Source of the DNA: Caenorhabditis elegans | Taxonomy: Eukaryota; Nematoda; Chromadorea; Rhabditida; Rhabditidae | Length of the DNA: 64,000 bases | Direction: 5' to 3' | Assembly: GCF_000002985.6 (NCBI RefSeq) | Contig: NC_003284.9 | Span: 4,588,001-4,652,000 of the forward strand | In this document: positions 47,714-59,593 of the stretch, one piece after another | How the letters are laid out: each line of letters begins with the position of its first letter | How positions within the stretch are numbered: the stretch's first letter is position 1 | Made by a program: the position numbers and the translations under genes | Notes under the pieces: generated by a model | What the model saw: the letters and a program-made list of their open reading frames with translations, nothing else | Told to the model about the DNA's origin: nothing | Database searches by the model: none

Positions 47714-49334
47714 CCTCATTCATGCATTATGTCTCATGTAATTTGTTATTTATCATTGACAAAATAAATTCGAGAAAGAGATGATTTGGAAATGCGAGAC
47801 TCAGACATGGCGACATATTGACCTCAGAACGCACGAGGCCCGAGAAAAGATGATGGGGGAGGAGGACAGTGAGGGGGGTCTCCGAAAGAGTGTGTAAATT
47901 GTCGTAGCAGTGTTTGCGGAAGGCCGAAAATCCGGTATGCGCATGGTACGCCGTGTGGATGACCTGTTTCATGGTTTTTCCACCGACTTTTGCATTTTAA
48001 TGAGTTTGAAACCGAGTCCAAGTTGTTTGGCTTCTTCGGCTTTCTTTATTTGTTTTTTGTTAAATTAAAATTTGTTTATTTCTTGCAATATCTTCCCACT
48101 CATCCCACCTCAATTCAAAATGAATTCAATAGATTAAGATCAGCAAAAATGTACCTGGCATGTCTTTGCAAAAGAAAGTAGAGAACATTAGAAACTCACT
48201 GATATGATATCAAATGGAATTCAATGTTCATTCCAAATTGTACACTGATCAATTGTACCCTGCATTCGATAACTTACACTATGGTCACTCAAAACTAGAT
48301 TTCGGGTCGTCGCTTTAATAGAGGGGGTTTCGTCACACCGCCAGGCAGCAGGTACAGTTTTGATAAAACGATATCAGTATTTGATGACGCGCCTGAGGTT
48401 TAGTGGACATATCAATGTTCTTCTTTTAATTTTGAGAGCACTTTTTGACTAGCAAAAACTGACAGAGAGTGTTGTATTATTTGCACACGTTACATTACCC
48501 CAGCTGTTCCCTGCAATTCCTCATTTTTTTTCTCCACCACTTTTTGTCTTGCTTAGAAGGAACGTGTGGTAATCTCCCACACAAAATGGCCCTTCCCCCG
48601 CAAAGTCTCTGGAAAGTGAAAAGCGAAGAGAAACCGACACTAGCAAATTGTTCCAAACTTTTTAAAGATCAATTTTAGGATCAAATCGTGAAAGATCCGT
48701 TTCAAGAATAATTTGTGAGTGACGAATCGTTCGGTTTTTGGTTCGATTGTCGAAAATCATGCATAAATGGACGACAGCTGCGCGGGTGGTGAATGAAATG
48801 AGAGACTAGTCGTGTGTATGTGTTGCTGTTTATAGAATAGAATATACAAAAAAAAATTTGCGTGACTAAACGTGGTCGCCAAGTCATAAAATCCATTCTT
48901 TTTGACCTTTGCTCTGAAATTTTTTTTGTTTAAAAATCAACTAATAATGACGAAGAAAATTTAATCATTATGATATTTTTACTGGTTCTTTGGTTCTCCA
49001 TTCTCACATGATTGTAATAGTACGTATCTGTGTCTGTGCATATGTAAAAATGTGAAATGTGAAATGCACGTCAAACAGTAAGAATCAATGAACGCAAACA
49101 ATATAGAATCATTTGAAATTTGGTAGCCAGCCCGGCGCGACCGATTCTATGCTAGTGCCAGAACGCGTCTCTTCCTCTCTCTCTAGCGCGCAGAACTGCT
49201 CACGGAGCCCCCGCCCCCAAATCAAGCTCGCGCTTTTTTCCATTCTCACCTCTCACCTCAAGGACTACTCCTGCCCTCATTTCTGTTCCTTACCAAATTC
49301 TGCTAGCATATTCTGAATCTCTGAAACTGAAACA
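47714..49334. promoter_or_regulatory. 3' flank of the MFS gene and promoter of hosl-1
   Basis: No gene is supported. After the MFS polyA signal the sequence is AT-rich with a few GC-balanced patches. The 49125-49265 segment is GC- and pyrimidine-rich (CGGCGCGACC, CTCTCTCTCTAGCGCGC, GAGCCCCCGCCCCC) and ends about 70 nt before the hosl-1 ATG; this is the likely core promoter. No perfect 3' splice site stands directly before the ATG. Confidence 0.4.
47763..47768 (+). terminator. polyA signal of the MFS gene
   Basis: Canonical AATAAA 50 nt downstream of the stop codon, at the usual distance for a worm 3' UTR. Confidence 0.6.
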
Positions 49335-52300
49335 ATGCCGAAACGAAAATTCCGCACAGTGTGTAGACGTGTGATAAATCGCTTTGTTATTATCAAAAAA
49401 CTGAAAGGCAACTTCAGGACCACTGGGGTCGCTCAAAAAATGGCAGATTCTGGAGGTTCAAACAAGCGACGTCAGAAGTTGAATGGAAGACTTTCAGTTG
49501 ATCGATGTGCCATTTTGGAGTTGATAGTACAGGTGAGAATATTGTATTTTAGGCTTAGGAATAACCATTTCTAAGACTAAAATTGAATTATGGAATTTCG
49601 ACATTTTTAGGATATACCTCATACAAAAGTATCACTATTTGAATCATTGATTTCATAATTAAACCTTGCAGAAAATTTTGGAAATTTGTTTTATTTTAAG
49701 TAAAAAGTGGTCAAAATTTAGTTGCGACACTTACGGGAAGTCTAAAGCATTGTCGCATGTTCAAACACCTAAAATTTTGAAATATAAGAAAATTTTTTTT
49801 TTTGATTGATAACATCCAAAAAATAAGTGTAAAATTGAGTTTCTTCACCTTTTTTGACTCGAAATTTTAAAAAAACTTACCAAAAAATTTGTTTTCCGTT
49901 TTTTTATAATTTGACCATTATAGCACCATAGGAATGATTTTTAGTCATTTCCCCACTGACCGTACTTCACCTTTGAAATTATTCTTTTAAACTATACTTT
50001 ACTTTCCATGACAACCATGTTAAAAACGTACCTTTGTAGCGTTTTTCACATGTATCTTGTAGCAATTCATGTTAACATTTGTTTGCTCTAAACCCCCCAG
50101 AGCAGAAGATGAAACAAGTTGTCAAACTTTTCCGTACTGTAGCCTGCGTAGCAGTGTTGTGGTCAAATAGAAATAAAAAACGATGTTGTGAATTGGAATA
50201 CTATCAGATTGTATGTTGTACAGCACAAGCACTACGTGTCAGTATGCAAATGACAATAACTAGTTTCGTTTGCAGATGTGTTCGGACAACGCGACGCATT
50301 TCGAAAAACTCGCACAATCGGGCGCCAACGGATACAACGAGCGGATGCCAGTTGTTCAGACAGCTTTGCAGACTGCAATTGAAACATTGAAAGGTAGTAG
50401 AAAGTTTTTCGAACAACGTTGTTTCATATTCCAGCTGTTTTAGGTAACATTAAAAAGCTCCAGGAAGTCGCGCCAAAATACGATTATGACGAAAAGACGC
50501 CAGGGAATGGATATAGGTGAGTAATATGTAACCTTTTCACTCTGAGGGATTGCTAAAGTTCTATTTTCTTATTTTGCTCTCTTCCTATTGACGTACGTAT
50601 GTATTCTGCTTAATTAATCAAATTGGTTTGGACATGTGGACTATTCTTCAAAAACCACAGAAACCAAAGAATGAACCGGAAATGTTGATTTTTAGCATTA
50701 ATAGTTTATGCGTTTTCGAGTGGATTTTATCTGAAGTATGTTTCTGAAAGTGCACCAAACTATCAGCAAGGGACATTTTTGAAAACTACATAGGTTGCTA
50801 ACATTACTAAATATCATGACAAAACTTTTCAAACAACGCTGGAATTATTTTATTTCTAACTAGTAAGCAAAATGAGGTGAAATCTCAGATTTCACTATTT
50901 TTTTCAGTTTTATGCTCCAATTGTGTTCAAAATATTTATCTTCAAACACTGTAGAAGTTCGAAAATGTGGCACTACTTTAAATTTCTTGAAAAGTAGCTC
51001 AAACTCAGTTTTCACCAATCTCGGATATCAAGAAAAAAGTTTCATTTTGATATTTATTAATTTTAACACTATACAAATCGTTTTTAATCGTTTTACCACT
51101 GACCGTAGTCTACCATTAAATATGGTAACCTTTCCGTCGTGATTTTTTCTGTCATCAAGTATGTAGTCCAATTTCACTTTTTTCTATAGAAAAAATGCCA
51201 TAAATTACCGCGTCGTCAAGGATATGAACAATAGAATATTCCGACATTTGCATTAGTCTGATGAATACAAATAAACGAAAAAAAAGAAAAGAAAATAGGA
51301 CAAAAAGCCGAAAAACACATGATATTTGAAAAAAAAATCTGAAGATTGGTTTTCGATGTGTAAAGCTTCAAAAATGAAATGTCGAATGAAAGGGAACATG
51401 ATTATTTGCTCATTGAAATCTTCAAATCTTCAAATAATCCCACGGTAATTGCTCCATTTTGTTTGAATTTCAGAAGCCTCATCTGCATCTGCGACACCAC
51501 GCTTCTACATGTAGTCTCGTTGCAAAAAGCAGTGTTTGAACAAAGGGGCTATCTGATTTTCCGTATATCGCACTTTTGCAAGGAGCTGGAAGCATATGCA
51601 ACTGTTATCGACTATCTCAACAAATTTATCCCACTGGTGAGTTGGAATTGCTCGATTTTTTAATGATAATAAGCTCAAAATATTTCCAAAATACCCAAGT
51701 GTGTTATGAAAAGATTTCATAGTAGTTGAACATTTAGGATTTTTTCCCAAAATATATAGATTTTCTGGGATAAATTGGGCCACCTTTTGCTACTAATAAT
51801 CACAGTGGCGGATTGTGCATTGCTTCTATTGAAGCAAATATGACACAATAAACGCATCGCAAAAAATATCTCTACACATAATGCATATTCGCGAGTTATG
51901 CACAATTTTTAGCCGCAAGCCCAAGCCGTAATACTGTTGTTTCGGTGTGCTAGAATGATGATTTACAGTGATCACAAAAAATGTGTCGGACGTGTAGGTG
52001 TGACTAATGTTTCAAAAGTCTATACGCGGATTATTTTGAATCATGCCTACGCTAGACTATAGTATCAAATATTGGCAAACATAGTAACCTGAAGCCAAAT
52101 CGCAGAAGTTATTCAATTGTTGAATAATGACACTTAAAATATAATTTTTTATAAATTTCAGTGCTTGGAAACTGAAAGGAATATGCGAGGATCTCTATTC
52201 CCACCACTCGACGGAAACTACGAGACTTATCAAGAAATCCTCAGAGTTATGGAAAAGCTGGACTCTTCAGTGTTTTTCGGCCGACCTATTGGCTTCCAAT

Positions 52301-55300
52301 TTTCCCCATCTATCAACAAAATTTTCCGAATAATTGGTGTCGTACTTGCCACTTATAGTTTATCCTGGGAAAAAGGTCATGGAGCAATTGGCTCGCTCAT
52401 CAACACTGGACGATTTTTCTTGAGCCCCGAGCAACGAGCAGAGCGCATCATTAAAGTAACCAAGGAGGCGGATATCGACTTCTGCAAGGGCTTCTGGAAT
52501 CTCTCCGAGCTTAGTAATGTAAGTTTTCGCTTTAGTTTTTCAGAAAGAATGTTGACATACATATTTGTGATTCATCAAATTAAGTAGAAGCCAACATTAT
52601 CGTTTCCATATTACAGAACATGCCGAAATTTTTCTGTCCAAATATGGCGCTCAACGAGCTGAGAGAAATCCCGCTGGATGGGGCGATTCCGATGGAGGGG
52701 AAGAGTGGAGAAATGGTGATGGTACCCGAACCATCTGCTCACACCGGACCAAGACCAGTACAATATCGAATTTTATCGACAGTTCATAGGGAGAAAATGT
52801 CATCGTCCGCTTTGTCAACAACACATCCGCCATCAAAATATCTCGTCTTGCATTGCCACGGAGGCGGTTATGTAGCAACATCGAGCAAATCTCATGAGGT
52901 AGGCTTGAAATATGAAAATTTTAATATTTGAAATATTGTCTTGCTAGGCAAAAAAATTTCAAGAAATTGCAAGAGTTAGTTAAGGTAGCCTTAAAAAGTG
53001 TTTTCATGAAAGTTTTACAAAAAGTTTTTAAGAAGGCACTAGAGGATGTGCTAGCCACATTGAAACTTTCTTAAATCTACGTTTTCACAAAGTGTATGGC
53101 AAACTTCTTCAATTCTCGAACCTAGAATCTCTCCTGGAGATGCACGGCTGATATAAATTGCAAGAGTAATAGAGGCTGTAAAACGGCTGTCTTTTCTAAA
53201 TGCTTTTGATTTTATTTTACCTTAAACAATCAAGAGTTTGTCCAAAACTGTCATAATATAAATATTTAAGACATATCTTCGGCAATGGTCAAAAGCTTTG
53301 AATTGCCCAGTCGTCTCTGTGGAGTACTCGCTGGCTCCGGAAAACCCGTTCCCAAGACCGACCGAGGAGGTTTTGTTCGCCTACTCTTGGATTATCAACA
53401 ATCCGGCAGCAGTTGGTGAGGATTTTGTGATATTAAAAGTAAAAATTTTCCATTTCAGGTTGGACCGGTGAAAAAATCGTTATGGTCGGTGATTCTGCAG
53501 GAGGAAATTTGATCATGTCGGTGAACCTTCGTCTCATTCAGCTCAACATCAAACGACAACCTGATGGTCTTGTACTTTGCTACACCCCGTTCTTGTTCCA
53601 GGTGATACTGTTCTTCTAGCTTTTTTGACATTCAAACTTTTCTTTCAGTATCTTCCATCACCATCTCGAATGCTCAGCGTCATGGATCCTCTTCTTCATA
53701 CGGGAGTAGTCTTGCGAATTGTAGCCGCGTATACTGGAGCATACGGTGCTCAGATGAACAACAATAAGCTCAAAAAGAGCAAAAATTGTCTCGGCGACAA
53801 TGATATGTATGCTTCACATCGATCACTTCAGGAGTACGTAAATGAAGTGCAGAAAACAAAAGTTGACTTTTCCGTAAGTGACTAGCCGATAATTTTTTTT
53901 GCAATTTCAATTTCAATTTTTTCCAGGGTGGATCTCAATCAATAGTGTCTCTTGTACAAAAAAGTCATGATAATGACGGGTTTTCCAAGACAAAAGGAAA
54001 TTCTTATTATAAAAAGGAGTCGAAGGAAAAAGTTGATGTAGATCGAGTCGAGAATGAAATCGAAGAGAAAACTGACAAGAACGATGTTGATAGCGAAGAC
54101 GATGCTCTCGAAACTACCAGCATTGGCAGTGTCCAAGTGGACGCTGATCCATTCCACATTCAGTTGAATCAGACATTACACGATGACGATCTTATAAGCT
54201 TCCTGAGTCATCATCCGTTAACTAAATAGTGAGTTTAATTTCAAGAAATGACAGAAGTGGATTGATATTTTCAGTGCAATGAGTCACACTCCAGACATGG
54301 GTGAGGATGATATTGAGTTGATAGATACACCTGTTGAACTCGGACTTGAAGCTACGTAAGTGAATATGCATATAAACATTTTTCAATTCAATAAATTCAT
54401 GGTTTCAGGGAAAATCTGGTTATCGAAGAGGAAATTGAAGCATTAACCAGTGTCGATGAAGTATCAACACCGTCCACAGAAAATATTCAAGAAGTACATA
54501 CCACAAAACGTCCGAGACTTCTTCAAATGCTTAGCAGTGTGACCTCACGTGAGAGCCGTGACACTCAGACGGCTCCATCTACGCCATTACAACAGCCAAA
54601 GCCACTTTCACACAGCAGCTCGATGAACGGATTCAATCCTCCAGTAGTGAGTTTTATCTATTAATGTGCAACTTGAAATATTTGAATTCAGCACAAACGA
54701 TCGTTATCGCAAAGTTTGGCGGACACAGCCGCATCGACGGCGGCATACGCGCTGGACAACTTACAAGATTGGTTCGAGCGAGCGCCAAAAGAGAAGCAAA
54801 AGTTGGACAGGACCATCTCCAGAAAAGACGAAGGGGATTTTCTGGAAGAAGTTATTGAAGAGGACGAACGTCCGTCACACCTAATCGAGTTGGTTTCGGC
54901 AAACACCGTTCCCCGAGATCCGTTGATTTCACCAATGTACGCGGACAATGAGACAATGTGCCAGTTGCCTCCCTGCTATTTTATGGTAATATTTTGAACT
55001 GTTGAAGCTAGGCTTGCCAACTAATTCAATAGCCCGCTTCAGTCCGATTCGCCATCTCTAGACCAAACAAACAAAAAATGAATTTTCAGGCTTGTCACAT
55101 GGACCCACTTCTTGATGACACTATCTCATTTGCTGGAAAACTGCGTGATGCTGGTGGAAAAGTAATGTCTGTAGATCTACTCTCGTCAGTTCCTCACGGA
55201 TTCCTCAATTTTACGCTTATTTCTCCCGAATGCAAAAAAAGCGGCCAAGTTTGCATCAACCGTCTGAAGGAAGCACTTGGAATAAATGAAGAGCCCCGAT

Positions 55301-55302
55301 AG
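49335..55302 (+). CDS. hosl-1: Hormone-sensitive lipase
   Basis: Fourteen exons (49335-49532, 50276-50393, 50435-50516, 51474-51636, 52162-52518, 52617-52898, 53271-53415, 53459-53601, 53649-53873, 53927-54228, 54275-54355, 54409-54646, 54692-54985, 55090-55302) give about 946 aa. It is the cytosolic lipase that hydrolyses diacylglycerol and other stored acyl esters. The N-terminal HSL domain spans roughly residues 45-400. The catalytic alpha/beta-hydrolase half carries the oxyanion motif HGGGYV, the nucleophile motif GDSAGG (Ser), and the Asp and His of the triad in HMDPLLDD and VPHGF. A long acidic, Ser-rich regulatory insert (53870-54850) separates the Ser from the Asp/His, as in mammalian HSL, and contains KRSLSQS, resembling the mammalian kinase-regulated RRSVS site. 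The start could alternatively be the ATG at 49440 (MADSGGS), omitting a basic N-terminal extension. Confidence 0.93.
49840..49980. repeat. Dispersed non-coding repeat, copy in hosl-1 intron 1
   Basis: Carries the clearest 3' part of the family: AGCACCATAGGAATGATTTT, then TAGTCATTTCCCCACTGACC and CGTACTTCACCTTTG, preceded by a CACCTTTTTTGACTC block. Non-coding. Confidence 0.5.
50780..51125. repeat. Dispersed repeat in inverted arrangement, hosl-1 intron 3
   Basis: The right half (50950-51125) has AAACTCAGTTTTCACC, a TTTGATATTTATTAATTTTA block and ACCACTGACCGTAGTC in the family order. The left half (50790-50900) contains the reverse-complement type blocks TAAATATCATGACAAAACTT and GGTGAAATCTCAG. 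The two halves together look like an inverted-repeat element in the 957-nt intron. Confidence 0.4.
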
Positions 55303-55862
55303 TATGCAACAGACAAATGCATAGTAATCCTATTTTAGCAATTTGGCATTTTCTAGTACAAGTAACGTTAGTATCAAGGGTTATAACCTATAGCATTCGG
55401 TCATTTGTGTCAAAATCTGTGAATTTAAGTTTCATCGGAGGCACCGCAGAATGATACGTGTATTATGATTTTATTGATACCCCCTTCCCCAACATCTCTT
55501 TTTATTCCAATGGCTTTTATTGTCGCCTCATTTCTGAGTACAGTTCACTGCCATAGTTCCTGTTTCATGGGTTTTTTGTTTGCAATTATTTCTTTCCCCC
55601 TTCAACACCTTCAGCAATATTAAATTATTTGAATATCACAACAACAAAAAAATTTGTTTTATAAATATGAATAACAATTAAACTGAAGCTATTGTTTTTT
55701 ATCAGACCATTATTTCAGGAGAGTACACATCACGTAATATTCATTAACTTGACGATTTTTTTGCTTCTTGCGAAATGCACAGCTAAATTAACTGGATTCT
55801 AAAAATTGTGTAACTTTAAATTTTTTTTAAAGCGAGTACTTCAAAGTGTTCATAGCCGCAGT

Positions 55863-55918
55863 GTGGTCCATAAGCCACAGGGTGGTCTATAAGCCACAGG
55901 GTGGTCCATAAGCTGCAT
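55863..55918. repeat. 19-bp tandem repeat, 2.9 copies
   Basis: Unit GTGGTCCATAAGCCACAGG occurs at 55863-55881, with one change at 55882-55900, and as a degraded third copy at 55901-55918. The CAGGGTGGTCCATAAGC core is shared with the sequence at 59369 and resembles CAGGATAGCCCATAA near 61844, so it looks like a transposon terminal motif that has been tandemly duplicated. Confidence 0.8.
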
Positions 55919-56174
55919 AAATGCTTGTGTAAATGCTTTCTTTATTTCAAACACTAAATCATGTTTTACATAAACCTATGTATATGAAAAACTAATTTCT
56001 AAGCTTAAAATGGATTACAAAATTATGGACTGCCCTGTGTAACTTCTAGATGACATCTAGGTGGCAACTTGTTTTCAAAAAATTTTTGTTCTGTATTCGG
56101 TAATCTCAACAAAAAATACGGAAGAATGACTCATACATTCCATTCGTGCTCCAAAAAGAAGGAAAAAGGAACTC

Positions 56175-56327
56175 GACAACTTAATTGAAGCAGAATTAAT
56201 ACGTCGGAAAAAAGTCCAAGTTTTTCACGTTCCACGGAGCATTATTGGCACAATTTTGAGTACATGCCGAAAAATTCTGTTCGGAAAAATTCCCAGAAAA
56301 GAAGCTAATTTGATATTTGTTTTATTT
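56175..56327 (-). repeat. 150-bp duplicated segment, copy 1, carrying a polyA signal
   Basis: Aligns over its whole length and in the same orientation with 59392-59541: shared blocks are GACAACTTAATTGAAGCAG, AATTAATAC, a CACGTTCCACGGAGCATTA block, GGCACAATTTTGAGTA and GCTAATTTGATATTTG. Read on the minus strand it provides AATAAA (56321-56326), 71 nt after the F-box stop. Confidence 0.75.
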
Positions 56328-56396
56328 CAAAATTCAATTTAAAACGTATGCTTTAAAAATAATTTAAAGTTTGAACAAGAGTAATTGAAATACAAG

Positions 56397-59118
56397 TTAA
56401 TATTTAATTTTGAACATCCTCGTTCCAAACAACAAAATATAAGGAGAAATCCATTGAACATAGGGTAGAAATCCTTCCATCGTCCCTAACAACATCCACT
56501 CTTTTTGTGCAATCCAAATCGTACTGATCGCTTCTGTAACAGTGATGTTATGCAGACCTATTGTAGTGCACATGCCGGAGCCATGTGTGGGACAATCGAA
56601 ACCTTTGGCAGTTGCCTGAATTGCCAATTGTAGGAAAATACAAAATCTGGGATCGCCGGTTACCGGAAATGAAAGTCAGTCGACAGGTTCAAGTACGTAT
56701 CTGCCAAAACTGTCGTTATAATGCAAAAGTGTCAGGCTTCACATCTAACAAAAAATTTTAGAAACTACTAAAACTTTTTAGAAATGTTGAGATATTTTTT
56801 GGAAAGTTTAAGAAACTTCAGGAAAGTTTTCGAAATATTAATTAGAAGTTTTTGAAATAAGTATGGAAATTCGCAAGTTTTGTTTATTTTTAAACGAGCC
56901 GAGAAAACTAATGTTGCAACTGTGAAAAGTTAAACTGTTTAAAATATACAAGTTTCAGAAACTTAAAATATAAAACTTTCATTTGGCTTTAAAAATTTCG
57001 GAATTGACAATAAAGTTTGGAGTTTACCAGACGGCTGGTATAATATATATGAATTTAAAAGACACTCACTTATATATTCTCGGCTGGCGAGTCAGGTTCC
57101 TCACTTTGTCATTAATACCATTTAATGCTTCTCCCCAAGGTAGTGCACTTTCAAAGGCATGGAGTTGTAGAATTCGGAAGTTTGGCAGATTGCCAGCTAA
57201 CCAGTGACGAATGAACATATTAATATCTCGTAATGTCAATTTGTTCAACCATAGATGGATTTCTTCGCATTCCATGTTCATCAAATCTTGTATGGTTATT
57301 TTCTCGCCGTAGACCACTTTCAGTCGCGGAATATTTCGGAGCTGGAAGAATTTTTTAATATGCATTTTCCTTACAAAATATCTAGAAATTTTTACTTTCC
57401 CTGAACATATGAATTTTCCGCCACAATGAGTTTAATGAGAAATGTCAGAGTTCAAACTTGATAGGAACGGAAAATTACGCTGGATATTTGTAATAGTAAA
57501 TGACTTTTACCAACGAAACTTGTAAAAAATTGTTTCTTTTGTGTTTTAACAGTAGAGTGCATCCTGCATGTGAAAGTTTGAGGCACACACCATTTGTATA
57601 AAATGTAAAATTACATAGTTAATAAATATCAAACCTGTTTCTGTGAACCTTTCATAACAATCAGTGTTTGAAAAATTAAATCCATTATTTTTATTTGGTT
57701 CACTCTCAAACATTGACTAAACTTACAAGTTGGTAATCGAAATCATCTGCCAGCTCACACCATGCATGAAATACACTTTTTAATGGAAATCGGTGATTTA
57801 AAGTGATCATATCTTGGTTGGAAAGTGCATTGTTTTTTCCATGAATCTCTAGATAGTGACATTCACGAAACAATGGATGATCGGCAAAGGATTCATCAGA
57901 AATTAGATCATAATCAAAATGAAGGTGAAGCTGTTGAATAGAAAATAGTTTGAAAAAATAATCCATTGTGGCTATGAGCTGATATTTCTTTCTGTACTGA
58001 ATACATTCTATTCCGAAAGACTGCAGTTCGAAAATTCTGGAAAAAATCATTGAAAGGAACAAAAGAATTAACAAGTTGATTTTCAAAAAAATGACACAAC
58101 TGAGACACCGTTCACAAATGGTAAAAGTTTTCACTGACTCAAAAAAAATGGTTTAGAATTTTAATTTAATGAACATACGAGAAAAATAACTCCCAAACAC
58201 TTATTGGGTTGATCATCCAATGAGACGTGTCTCCTGTCTGACGTTCCAAACGTTTCAGATACTGTTTCAAATTGTGTTCACTGTCCAGAGCAATAATTTT
58301 TCGAGGTTTATGAACACATCGCATTCTTAGAAAAAAGTTTATCTTTTCAAATAATGATCTTCTACCGTGATAATACAGTTGACAGTTTTGTATCATCAGT
58401 CTGTAAAGTTTACGCTCCACTTGCTGCACTTTGAGTAATGATTTCTTAGAGGTAAAAGATAGTGCCAACCTGAAATAATTTTTGAAATGTTTTATTTAAT
58501 GTGAGTTCACTTGAATGTCTGCTACAATTCACTAGTTTATTCGGATAATTGCGTTGGTTACACTTTTGAACAAATTGAAAAATTGCTATTTGAATAATAC
58601 TTTTGAAATTCTAACAGGGAACATGAAAAAATGCCCAATTTGATCTTTTATTTTCAGTTTAGTGACGCTGATAGACAATTCAAAAAGCTAACTTACACTT
58701 CGAGAAGATTCATTTGAAGCACAACTTCTCGAAACGCGCGATGTGGGAGTTGAAGGATTTCTAATGGATTGCCCTGAACAACAATTATTGTTTGTGAATG
58801 CTATTTCATTTTCATGAAATACAGTTTCTAATTTGCTGTCAAATGATTATTTAATGAAAACTAAAAAAATTTGTAAAGGATAAACAAGATAACTCGAGCA
58901 ACAAAAAGAAGACCTGCGTATTTCATGATTGCAGACGCAAAATTCAGAAAAAGTGCACTCAAAGGACAGCCACAAGCCCCTTGGCAACCGCAAAAACTTA
59001 CCGGAAAAATTTGCCTCCTTATAAAACAATACGCTTTCCAACAAGCTCTTCGAATAAGATAAAATATTAACTGACCAACACCAACATAAACCATTAATAA
59101 AAGCAATTCGGCAAGCAT
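56397..59118 (-). CDS. F-box protein with FBA_2 domain and N-terminal membrane segment
   Basis: Six exons join in phase: 59002-59118, 58697-58773, 58179-58469, 57727-58036, 57105-57341, 56397-56615, encoding about 416 aa. The F-box begins in exon 2 (LEILQLPHRAFREVVLQMN) and continues in exon 3 (LALSFTSKKS), as in the nematode FBXB group. The C-terminal half matches the F-box-associated type 2 domain, with LRDINMFIRHWLAGNLPNFR in exon 5 and FDCPTHGSGMCTTIGL in exon 6. Such proteins are variable substrate adaptors of SCF ubiquitin ligases in a fast-evolving worm family. Exon 1 is unusual: MLAELLLLMVYVGVGQLIFY is a strong hydrophobic segment followed by Arg/Lys. Its donor (CCG then GTAAGT) is strong and phase 0 matches exon 2. 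A separate 85-aa reading of the exon 1 frame through the intron (to 58861) is a less likely alternative. Confidence 0.75.
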
Positions 59119-59593
59119 ATTAGATCAATATGAACAATGTGCCTCTTGTGCTGTGCTGTGTCTTACACTGTGCGAGCAGTTCTCATGGCTGGTGACCTCA
59201 ATTTGGTGTAAACGCTATCTGGCCTTCTATTGCTCCTTAGCAGCCGTATAGTAGCCGGCATTTACTGAGAATGCTGTTAGATTGGTCTTGATTCGGCAAT
59301 CGCGGTGGCAGCTGTCTACCAGTGAGTAACCATACTCAAATACATACTGTTTTTTTAGTAATGACAACAGGGTGGCCCATAAGCTACACTTGACAACTTA
59401 ATCGAAGCAGAATTAATACTCCAAAAAAAAATCTCTAAAATAGTCTTCCACGTTTCACAGAGCATTAGTGGCACAATATTGAGTAGCAAATTGTTGCTAT
59501 CAAAAAAGGGAAAACGGGCTAATTTAATAATTATTTTATTCCACAGCTTAATAAAAACAACATATAACAAGTATACTCTAATGCTATAAATAT
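59119..59593. other. Spacer between the F-box and nucleoside transporter genes
   Basis: The first 220 nt are GC-balanced with no coding frame I can support and should hold the F-box promoter. From 59369 comes a transposon-like end (CAGGGTGGCCCATAAGC), then the second copy of the duplicated 150-bp segment. Confidence 0.45.
59392..59541 (-). repeat. 150-bp duplicated segment, copy 2, carrying a polyA signal
   Basis: Partner of 56175-56327 with matching order of blocks and nearly the same length. Immediately left of it stands CAGGGTGGCCCATAAGC (from 59369). On the minus strand it supplies AATAAA (59535-59540), 54 nt after the stop of the nucleoside transporter gene. Confidence 0.75.

Larger units (their letters stand above)
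55303..56396. other. Convergent spacer between hosl-1 and the F-box gene
   Basis: No coding sequence is supported. It contains a 19-bp tandem repeat (55863-55918) and one copy of a duplicated 150-bp segment (56175-56327) whose minus strand supplies the F-box polyA signal. No canonical AATAAA for hosl-1 is evident near its stop. Confidence 0.45.
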
